Below are positions 12,101-24,100 of a stretch of 64,000 nt of DNA, one piece after another; the stretch's first letter is position 1, and each line of letters begins with the position of its first letter. The stretch covers positions 115,361,195 through 115,425,194 of the forward strand of contig CP136065.1 of assembly GCA_032622095.1 (NCBI GenBank), written 5' to 3'. Below the pieces are notes generated by a model. It saw only the letters and a list, made by a program, of their open reading frames with translations, was not told where the DNA came from and did not search any database. The stretch is from Siphonodentalium dalli. Lineage: Eukaryota > Mollusca > Scaphopoda > Gadilida > Siphonodentaliidae. The position numbers and the translations under genes were made by a program.

Positions 12101-15100
12101 ATGGAAAACAATTTCTAGGGTGGATAGTTTGAAGTCATACCAGTTCAAACAAGATTGTTTCTTTGGTTGTGGTATTACTCTGTATTCGGCTGTTGCTCTT
12201 CTGACAAAACAGAATTGTCTCGACTTTGAAAATTGCTTGGTAGACATATTGTATGGATAAATGCCTACAGGAGTTAGTGTCTGTGTGACCTTTTCAGTGG
12301 TCATAAGAAGATATGCCATGCCATGTGCTAATCAATTACTAACACCTGTTAGCGATATTGAAACAAAATACAAATAGCTACTGCATACAATATTTACATT
12401 AGCCATTTGTTCCACTGTAAGCCTGGATATATCTGAAATGCAGACATGCTGGTGCAAATTCAAGATGGCCACCATAACCATAAAACCCTTATGGTGGTCA
12501 AAAGTGACAAATTATGGCCAATAGAGGTCATGTATTATTCATGCCCGAACATGACAACAGAAAATTTAGCAGATGCGACAAATTAAATTAAACATCCCTG
12601 CCTAAATCCACATAAATTGGATCATATACATAATAGTGCTCTTCACCTGTGGTGATGAATATATACAATAATACAATAAAATTCAATGTAACAGACTAGT
12701 GGTTGCATTATTTTATCGCAGATATTTGCCTGTATATACCTGAATATACCCAAAATACTGGCATACAAGTATAAATCCAAGATGGCCACCAAGGTCATGT
12801 GACCTCCATATGGTGGCCCAACCATATGTTCACTCACCTGTGAAGGTTGAACAAAATATACCCAATAATACTAAAGATACACTACATTAACCATATACAC
12901 CCACAATCTATGTATACATCTACAGAATGCGTGGCACTGGGGCGACCATATCTGGTGCTGCGTGGCATCAAAAAAATTAAGGTCAACAGAGAGATTAGGT
13001 ATGCAGAAAGTCAAAATATTTAATACCAGAGGTCAATCAGAAAAATGTTGGTTATATTTAGTCAAGCAAAGAGTAAAATCCAAGATGACTGCATGTTTTT
13101 CATTGAAAATCGTTCAAATTTGATCTAGATATGATCCTAAACATGCCTGTATATTTTCAAAAACAATTTTCCAATAAATGCAGGTTGTAGGGAGTGCCGA
13201 TGGAAATTGAAATCCTGCAGCCGCATTTATTGGAGAAATATTTAGAAAATTTATATGCATGTTTAGGATCACCTCTAGGCTCTAGTTGGGAGCTATTGAA
13301 TTTGAACAACTTTTAATGAAAAACATGGCCACCAACGCATCTTGGATTTTACTCGAGCTATCATTTTTTTTTCCAGAAATTCGTTAAAAAACATGAGCCG
13401 ATGGATTTAAATTTAAAATCCACAATGGCTGCTGGCAGTCATGTTTTTTAATGAATTTCTAAAAAAAAAATAATCGAAGGCTCCCATTAAAGGTCACCCT
13501 GAAGATCCATATGAAGTTTTGGGATGATTGGATGAAGGATGTGGTCTGTTGGGTGAGCTGAAGGAAATTGTTGATGCACACATGGATGCCAAGCCATAGC
13601 AAAAGTTCAAAAACGATTTCATCAAGAGTGAGCTGAAAACGGTGATGAGAATTTAGTTATAGATATATTGAGCCCTAATGCATTTGACTTGAATGTTCAT
13701 AAAGAGAGGATTAATTAAAAGATGGTTATTCAAATTTTCTCATATACTATGTGCATAAAATCCATATTTCTGGACATCAATTTTGGCAGTTATTCGTTGA
13801 AGCAAGTGTACTCCAGGGCAAGACCTCTATACTGATTCCGTACAAATCTACCATATTTTTCAAGAGATGGCTACTAGGCATTGGCAATATATGTTAAGTT
13901 GTAGAATTAATATGTTACACACACGTAGTAAACTATAAATTATGCAGTCATACCTGTCAACAAATTCACTGATATCTTCATATTTACTAAGATCTGGTAA
14001 ATTTGGTTTTGAGAGTTTCTTCACAGCTCTACTCAATCCAGTGGGAACCACTCTTATGTTACTGCCAATGGATATATGAAGAAGTATAAAGCTAGCAATC
14101 TAAATGTTCAATGTGCCTTAAATAACATACAAACAAATAAAGATGTACAAATGTATTTAAAGAAGGTTGAATGGATGATGGTATTTGAAGACTGTTGGAT
14201 GTCTATGTTGCATTGCCTTTACTGCTGTGCCTACATGCATATCACTATATTTTCACATGTTAAAGATTTTACAAGTGAAAATAACCGATTGTATTTGGTT
14301 GAGTTATCGTACTGATGTTTTTAAAATTGCTAAAAATAATTGTGCATGTAAGTTATATTAAGTTAATTAACAGTTTTCCTGTTAATTGCTTGAATGATAT
14401 ACAGCAAATAAATAACAACTTAAATCTGTTAACTACTTTATTACAGAATGGTTCTCCCACTAAGATCCACGATTATACATTGGATTGGTCCACACTTCAT
14501 GTGTAGGGTTTCAGATACTTTAACTCTTTCATGACTGAAGCAGCACTGGTGCAGCATTAAAGATCCTGTGCCGGTGCATTCTCTTATATATTCGAGTCTC
14601 CCTATTGCATATATAAGACAATGCATTGGCACAGGGTTTTCGTAAAATTTCAGGAAGCTCCAGTTATGAAAGTGTTAAGCAAATGACAGGCAGATATAAT
14701 CTCTAAGGATTCATTTGTAGGAAAGTTCAGCTAATCAGTTCAACAGACAGCCTGGAGTTGAAAAAAACATGACTAACAACATTTATCAAACAATCAAGAC
14801 TCAACAATCCAGACAATCAAATCAGTGACTCAACATTTAATCTTCAAGTATCAGTATGAAGCAAGTGACTTAGTATCTTTGTCATGTAAAAGGAAAACAG
14901 AGAATGTTCTTCTGTTGCTACATTCTGCAGAGAAAACAGGATGTTTCTCATTTTAAGGCGATAACATTTTTCATTTCAATATGTCTTGCAGTGGCAAATA
15001 GGGTAATTAAAGTATTCAATATATTTAGCACAATACATTGAAACTACTCAATATATTTATGGCAAGTATGCATTAATTAGGTTTAATCTGAGGCTTGACT

Positions 15101-18100
15101 ATTATATACATTAAAACTCTCGAAAACGGACACTCTATAAACCGAATCCCTCTCCATACCGAAAAATTTGTCCAGTCCCGAATTCACCCAAGTGCATACT
15201 CACTAAAAATTACCTCTGTAACTGGAAAATCTCTATTCCGAACATTGAATAAGTGAACGAATAAATCAATTTTTAATTCCAAAATCCGAACACAAAAATC
15301 GACACCAACCAAATGCACATGCTGCAGATTTGACATACTTGATGCTGAGCTCTTATTGACTTTTGTGAAAAGTTTAAACCTCTGGTTTACATTAAACTCT
15401 TAGTGGTCGTTTTCGTGATGGCTCATTCATTGTGACAGGTTGAATAAAACTTATTGGTGACAATACATTGCTATCGTTTTATTTTAGTGAGTTTCATTAG
15501 TGTTTTGTTTGGACAGTGGTCATAAAATAAGAGTCCACCTCAGTGCGATGATTGATGTAAAAACATTGTGTCAGTGCTCTATTCTCCGCGAAGTCACCAT
15601 TGTTCACTCAATGTGTAAAATAAGCACAGTTATCTAATATGACACATGCTGTTATAATTCGGTTCAAAGCTTACGCCGAACAAAGACTGCTAATTAAATC
15701 TGGCAGTACGCATATTCAACATTACAAAACTATAATACATATGCTACATTAATATTGTCAGCAACATTTTCAAATCACCGTAAAATTTATCGTTGAATAA
15801 AGTTAAATTTCATAATGACATCAATACATTCCAATCGTAGTGTGATTTTATATAAACCGAACACCTCTCTAAACCGAACAGAAAAACCGGTCTGAGTGTG
15901 TTTGGTTTGGAGAGGTTTTACTTTAACCATCAACACTATATTGAGTAACATAAATTATTACTTACTAGTGTCTGAACTGTATCCTCTTGGTTTCTGGATC
16001 ATAGTCGAGCAGAAGACACCTTCTAATTTTGTTGAGTTTCACCTGATGATAAAGTAAACAAGAATAATGGCAGACTCAATGTGGTTATGGGCATAACCGC
16101 AACAAAGGTTTAGCAAACTCGGGATAAGTCCCAGTTGGCTGAATGTTTTACCATGTAAACCTGAGATATCCAAACATTATGAGAACAGTGGAAGGAATAT
16201 TAAGTTATGTTAACTATCGCAGGTCATTTGTTAAATTTATCTGAACATTCCTCAAGAGAACGAGCGTCGCACAGCGACCGCATTTATCCCGTCAGGTCGC
16301 TAAAACATGACAGCTAGAGAGACACGTTTGCAGTTGTTTACCAAAACTACGAATAGAACCAAAACAAGATCACGTGCCCGATTGGGTCAGTTGCTAAATA
16401 AAGATTTGATGGATCATGCGGATCGATACACAAATTCCATTGGTGGTATTAACATGCAGTATTATATGATCATTAATAAGATTTAATAAGTCAACATCTG
16501 CCTGGTAATTTATTCGCAATGTTACCAAAAACTCGCAGCAGCATCAGGGCAATATATAACCAGGGTGCTGATCGTTCTCAGTAAATCGGGAGAGCGGAAC
16601 TATATCGCCTGAGGCACGTGATCAAGTCGTGAGAGGGCCAAGGTCTTTTCGCAAGATTCGAAAATTGGGGAAAGTATGTATTTGTTTGAGCTCTCCGTTT
16701 TTATTTTTTATTTTGCCAGTCTCCACGATGGTTCGTGTGCTCGTTCTCGGCCATTCTTTCGTTAATCGTCTGGGGTGCCATTTATACGGAGGGCCGAGGT
16801 GCAGGAAATTCCCCAAATGGACAAATTTCGCCCGAAAGTTGAACATTAGCACTCATCGGCGAAATGATAATCGTTTGCGACACGTGTGCGTCCGGTTCCT
16901 GGGTCGTTCGGGGGCGACAGTACGGCAGTTAAGGGTCGACAGCGACGTAAAGAGTACTCTTGAGCGTTTCCGTCCTGATTTAGTGGTGTTACAGGTGGGG
17001 GCAAATGACCTTTGTTCCCTGGGTCCGGAAGTGGTCGCCTGCGAGATCGACGAATATGTGACCCACCTGCGGACGCATTATGGAGTTCCGGCCGTCTTTG
17101 TGAACCGCCTATTTATACGTAGTACTATTTCACGCCGATTCTCTTCCATCACATTAGACGTCCTTAACCAGCGGATACAGACCACAAACGTTATGCTGGG
17201 CGACTACTTCGAAGGCCGACCCGGTACTCTTCTCTGGCGCCAGACCCGACTCGAGAGGGCAGTCCGGTACTTCTTGGTGGACGGCGTCCATTTCAACCTT
17301 GGGGGGATGCAGAAGTATTACTGGGGCGTCCGTGGAGCATTGCTCTTTTTCCTCAACCACTACTAGTACTTGTATTAAACATTAACCTCGTTGTCACTGC
17401 TTATACATGTATCAATATTCTCGGGTCGTGGCAGGGGCTTTGCCCCTCCGTCACTCCTCCATGCCTTTTCGTCGTTTAGCATGGGGGTCACTTCCTTCCC
17501 TCCGTAACTCGTCGCAATTTATATTTCCACGCACCAATTCCCCTCGCTTCCCATAAGAATACGGGGTTCATACGTGTGCTTGTACCGGTATATCTTGAAA
17601 GTGCTTGATTAGGTTTTGGAATTTTCAAGCCCTTGAATGTCATTGAATTGTCTCTCAAACACACTAAGGTGCTGTACGTGCTTGATTTACGTGTTCAAAT
17701 GTTGACTTATTGCCACACGCTTGTTTCCTACGCATTATCAAGCTAGATATTTCCACAGCTATATTTCTTCTTTTTACTTAATCAATTTTATCAAGTTATC
17801 TATGGGACAATCATCTGTCCGGATCATATTTTCTTTCCACTGGTAGTAGTAATATCTTTTATTTACGTGACAAGTGCATGTTAAATTACAATTTTTTTTA
17901 GACATTTAGTTTACATGGCGCACCCGGCCCTAGTGGGCCTATCTGTCACCCTGAAAATAAGAGTTAATTAATTTTTGCATTGTACATCATTTAGTACATC
18001 ATATAAATATGAATGTTCAGTAATTGGATATATAAATATATGCACACTCTTGATTAAAGCTAGTATACCCTTGTATTTAATGCAATACATGTAATAGTAT

Positions 18101-21100
18101 GGATGGCATTATTGTTTTATTCTTCATTCAAACAAAGCATAAGATGTGCATCGGACCATTTTGTGAGAGCTGGATTCCCTCGCTCGTCTTAAATGCAAAT
18201 ATTTCTATAATCAGTAGTCTGGGAAGTGCTTAAAGTTATTCGAACCATTGCTTGAATTGAAAGTTTTTGAAAAGTACTTGATTTTGGTTTGACATTCATA
18301 GGGGGAACCTTGGAATAGTCCCAATGTTTTCGACACTGCCGCCATCCATTTCCCGACAGTTCTCAATTTGGGATTCCAGCGCCTTGCCGTCACTTTCATT
18401 ACGGTACTCACTAATTTCGCTGCCGAGGGAAGTCGATTATTGTGCGGACATGTCCATGGCTGAGTGTGGGTTTTCTTATCCATCCGCTGTTTCCGATCCG
18501 GCTTATGAAATTTTTGGAACCCGATCAAAAATTTGACGTGCGAGTGTCTTCCGTTACGAAATTTTCCTTTCGGCACGCGTCGTCTTCCACGGTTGTACAG
18601 GTCGAGCGCACTTTGTCGGGCTGTTCATCGGGCGGGTTCCGTGCGGGCTCTGGTCTCCGCCAGGATTTGTTCAATATGGCTTGGTTCCTTCGCATAGGCC
18701 AAGTCCGACGGGTTCCTATGCATAGGCTCGTCTTTCGTTCCTCAATGCTACATGCATGTATTTAGTCACCGGCATCCTTGGTCCACTCATTAATTTCGGC
18801 TTGGTCCCTACGCTTAGGCCATGTCCGACCGGTTTCCTACGCATAGGCCCGGGCTACTTGACTCTATATATGTTCCTAATGTTCCTAAATATGCCTAGCT
18901 TCCTACGCTTAGGGCTGGCTCGTCTTGTCTTCCTACGCCTAGGGCAAGACGCTATGTCACTATCTAATATTCGCCGATATATCGAGGCTTCAGTGAGCTT
19001 GCTTCCTCAGTTTTGGGCAGGCAGAGTTTCATTGTCGTCGGTGCGTTACGCGTAATCCATCGTTTATCCTTCTCGCTTGATTTCCTTCGCTAGGGCTAGC
19101 TTGCCGTTTTACCTTCCTTTGGTCAGTCGGTTGTCGCGCCGCCTTTCACTACTTAATAATATCGCCGGTTGCTCCTCCGTGTTAACATGATGGCCTTTGC
19201 GTTCTCTGCCTCGGGTTTCGTCGCGTCCTGTCTGTTGTCTGTATGTTTCTGTATGCCTGTTTTCCTACGCCTAGGGCAGGCACCATTCTGGTGTTTAACG
19301 ACGTCACGTAACCGAGGTTTAGAAGGAAGAGATATTTGAACTTGGCCGTTTGTATCTGTGTGGTTTTAACAACGGACCGTTAATTCATCATGCTACTTGA
19401 GATGTGCTCATTGTCTTCCCGTTACATGTCAATCTAATGACCTGGTATTTACATTTGTGGAGCACCGCGGCGCGTGGCCAACAATATTTATGTAGGATGC
19501 CGGTACCAGCGCAGGGCCATGTGTGAGCTTTCAGGTCGGCACAGTTTATTTTGCTCGTACTAGCGGTGTCGGTCCGTCCCGTGTCGTTCCACGGTCGATA
19601 TTTGGGGTTGGGCAACCCGATTTCCCCGATAGGCACATTTCCATATGGTATCTGGCGCGTAACCCTTTGCTTCATCTTCGCGACAGGTTCCCTCTGGCTG
19701 TTGGATTACAGATTCATCATTAAAGTTATGCCTGGGCGCGGTCGCCCTGCCACGAGACGCGCAACAGCGCAGCGTCGTACGGACACCAAACTCGTCCGGC
19801 CCGTCCAGCATCTGTCCGCCGATCAACAAGAGGTCGTAAAACTGGGCGTCAACCTGCAACACGACAAACTACCCGCAGAGCGCTGTCCATTTCTCCGCCT
19901 AGACGTTCCGGGTCCTCAAGCTGTTCACCCCCTCCCAAACGGGGCCGTAGACGTTCGCGACAACCATCTTCACCAGGTAGTGCGTCAGCCAGTGAGCGTA
20001 GCTCGCCCGCTCGTTCTGTGCCAGTTTCAGGCTCGTCAGACGTTTCTCGACAATCCATTAACACTTCCGTTAGTCCTGTTTGGGGTGCTTCTGCCACGTC
20101 GCTTGAGCGCGAGAGAGTTGCACCCCCGACGTCCGCCCAATTTCAGTCCATTTCGGTGCCATTGGGCACTTCCGTCCCCTCTACAGTGAAGGGTAAAATA
20201 TGGGGTGACGAATATGTCGACTTCGCAGGGCTGCTTCCGTCTGGCCCCAATCGTTCCGTCTCACAGACCCAGTGGGTTGACTCCCCGGTGGGGCAAATTT
20301 GATCCGCAGCGCCCCCTCCACCTCGCGCCATTTCCACCATTTATTTACTCAAGTGCCCTGTCGCAGCCATCGCATTGGTTAAGTATCAATCGAATATCCG
20401 CCACTTGGCGGCCGTTAAAGCGGATTGGATGGGCTATGATCGTTCTTTCCGGGAGCTGCGGCAACATAGTCCTGGGCTGTGGTGGGACTGTTGGCACTGG
20501 GAACTGTATATGCAGGCCCGCGAATTCAGGGAGCCCCCCCTAGCAGGCAGACCATATGCTGCGCGCCACCAGTCTAGCCCGGGGAGGGTTCCGGTCCCTG
20601 TGGGCTTCTGTCAGCGATTCCACGGTGGGCAATTCTGCTCGTTCGCGCGATGCAATTTCAAACATGGTTGTTTTAAGTGCGGGGGGCTCCATAGGGTGAC
20701 CCAATGTGCAATGGGGTCTCGTCCTCCGTATACTTCCTTTCTCCGCAAGGGCCCCGGAGGAGGGCCCCGCGCCGGTTCCCGACCAGCTCCGCGACACCAA
20801 TCAGCTCCCAACCCCCATCAACGTCGCTAGATTGGCGTCCATGCTTGAGGGTTACGACGACGCTCTAGCTCAATTTGTTATAAAGGGTTGTACATTCGGT
20901 TTTGATATTTGTTCTCAGTCGGGTCCAACGGGTACAATGGGCATTGGTAACCTTAAATCCGCTCTGGAAAATCCTGGCTTAGTGGCGGAAAAGTTAGACA
21001 AAGAGGTGCAAGCCGGACGGATGGCAGGCCCATTTGCGCAACCTCCTTTTCCGTATCTCGTGATCTCACCAATCGGCCTGGTGGAGAAGTCTATTTCGGG

Positions 21101-24100
21101 CACTTTTCGTATGATCCATCATCTCTCTTTTCCGCACGGATCTTCAGTTAATGATAGCATACCGGAAGCAGTTTCGTCGGTTTCTTATCAAACGATTCAA
21201 GATGCTATCTCCATCATCACTGATATTGGTCCTTCAGCATTCCTCGGAAAATTTGATATACGAAATTCCTTCAGACAACTCGCTGTTAGCCCGAGAAACT
21301 ACCCCCAGCTCGGCCTTCAATTTTCTGGCAAATTTTATTATGATAAATGCCTCCCGATGGGGGGCCGCTCTAGCTGCTTTATATTCGAACGGTTTAGCAC
21401 AGCTTTGTCATGGATTTTCCAGAGCGTTGGTGTCGGTAACGTGGTGCACGTGTTGGACGATTTCCTCGTGGTGGAGAACGATTTTCTAGCCTGTCAGCAT
21501 AGCCTGGAAACTGCTTTAGATATGTGCGAATTCTTGGGCGTCCCCATCGCAGGGGAGAAAACCGTATTACCAACGCAGACTATTACCTTTCTCGGCATCG
21601 AGTTAGACATACCTTCGAAATCTGCTCGCCTTCCTTCCGAGAAGCTAGTTAAGTGCGAAGGCTTGATCAACTATTTTCTCAGCCATCACAGCACTACACT
21701 TCGCGAATTACAGTCCCTAGTGGGCCTCCTTAGTTTTACATGTTCCGTCATAATACCCGGGCGTGCTTTTTTGCGTCGGCTGATTAATCTCACAATTGGC
21801 GTCAAAAAGCCGTATTACAAAATTCGTTTCACAACCACTGTCAAGGATGACCTGCGGATATGGCTCAGTTTTCTGCAGGCTTTTAACGGAAAATCGTTCT
21901 TCTTCACGGAACCCTGGGCGACTAATCAATCCCTCCATCTATGGACAGATGCCTCGGGAGCGCACGGATGCGGGGCTATTTTAGGGGTGGAATGGTTAAC
22001 GGTCCCTTGGCAGTCAGCTGAGAAATCTCTGAGTATCGCGATTCTGGAATTTTATCCCATTCTTTTGGCAGTCCGAATTTGGGGACCACAACTACAAAAT
22101 CGCAAAATTCTGTTTCATTCCGACAATCAGGCCGTCGTTAGCATTATCAACAGTCAAACAACACGGGACGTTAAGCTCCTGCAGCTCCTGAGGCAACTGG
22201 TTCTCGCTTGTTTAATTAATAATATACAGTTCAGGGCCGTGCACGTCCCCGGCACGGCCAACATTCCGGCTGATATGATTAGTTGATTTCAATTTCAGGC
22301 TTTTCGGCGGCTCTGCCCGGGCGCTCTGGTGGACCCTGTTCCGATCCCATCCGAGTTGACGTTGCAGAACTTAATAACACTGTGACCTTCTTAGTTCACC
22401 AAGGCCTAGCGCCTCGGACTCATGTCCAATATAATGGGGCACTCGCCGACTATATGTCATTTTGTCAGGCTATCGCCTCTCCGCCGTTCCCAGCTAGCAC
22501 CAATACAATTTCGCTCTTCATCGCCTCTCTATACCAGCGAGGCCTGGCTTATAAAACAATCCGCTCTCGTCTGTCCGCCATTACATATTTTAGTAAATTG
22601 AAAGAGCTACCCGATCCGGCGTCCAATTTTATGATTCAAAAAATGCTGGTGGGTACCAGACGCTTGCGCGGCTGCCCTGATCGCCGGAAACTGATCACGC
22701 CATCAATTCTCAGCAAACTCGTCCGGTCTCTGACCTCTGTCACGGACACAACTTACGCTAAACATTTGTACCAGGCTGCCTTCACTACCGCCTTCTTTGC
22801 TTTTGCACGCATCGGCGAACTCTGCCCAACCTCGGTCCGCGACCACAATTTGGTCTTACAAGTCAGCGACATTAGCATCTCTGCAAGGAACCACCGGATG
22901 TTCCTCACATTCCGACACTTTAAGCACAATGTCGGGGGTGTTCCTCATCGTATTCGCGTCGGGGCCGGCCGCACTCCTATTTGCCCCATCGATTCCATGC
23001 GGCAGTACTTGCGCTTCCGAGGCTCTCATCCTGGTCCCTTGTTTAGCTGGCCCGATGGCCGCCCTTTATTATATGGCACCTTCGTCACAGTGTTGCGGAC
23101 GTGCCTCACCTATTGCGCTTTAGACCACATCCTGATTAAGGCCCATAGTTTTCAGATTGGTGCGGCTTGCTGGGCGGCGGGGAGAGGATATTCGGATGCC
23201 CAGATACGGTTGATGGGTAGGTGGAAGTCAAATGCCTTTCTGTTATACATCCGGGGTTGATACTGGTCCCTCTTGGTTTCACTACGCTTGAGCGAGTGGA
23301 ATATCGCACCCACACTTTACATTCGTAAGTCACTTATTGAGTCTGCCCGTTGCTTGAGCGCGGTCAGCCTCGCTTGCCTATTCATCATTGTTATTATGTT
23401 ATTCCTTAATGGCTTTCTAATAAACTTTGCAACCAAATCTGGGCGCTCGTGCTTCCTTTGCCCGGGGGCAGGCTAGTCGTTCCCCGGGGTGACAGGCTCT
23501 GTAGCGCCTTGCTTGAGCGGGTGCGACCGGGGCTGTCATCCAGCTTTTCATCGCAACTTCAGATATCGTTTGACTGCGGTTTCACCGGGTGATAGCTACC
23601 CCTTACGGTCATTTGTCGTTCACTCCAATGGTGGCCCCTGCGGCACTTTGTTTGAGCAAGGGCTGCAGGGTACCGTCTCTCCGCGTAAACCATTAATTAA
23701 TTGTCATTTTGCCTATGTGGAACTCTTGGCCCTTCGCTTGAGCGAGGTCCAGTTTAGATTATTTGACCCACCTTCCAGCACTCACCCCCCCCCCCTTTTT
23801 TTGGCGGGATCGAAATGCCTGCGCAGCACGCAGTTCGATTTTGGCGCATTGGGGGCCAAAAAAGGAAGACGCGAAGCAAGAAATGGATAACTGGACAGTG
23901 AACATCCTACCAATAATCTTTTTGATTAATAATTCATTAAATAAAGGTAGTCAATCAGGCAGACCTGTCTTTGTTGTGTTACGACCCTGCGGGATAAAAC
24001 GAGCGTCGCACAGCGACCGCATTTATCCCGTCGGGTCGCTAAAACATGACAGCTAGAGAGACACGTTTGCAGTTGTTTACCAAAACTAAGAATAGAACCA

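Noticed and set aside
18211-18765. Frames of 107-121 codons on both strands in the Ngaro leader
   Set aside because: Composition and lack of motifs suggest chance in GC-rich DNA; the hairpin cluster overlaps the end of this region.
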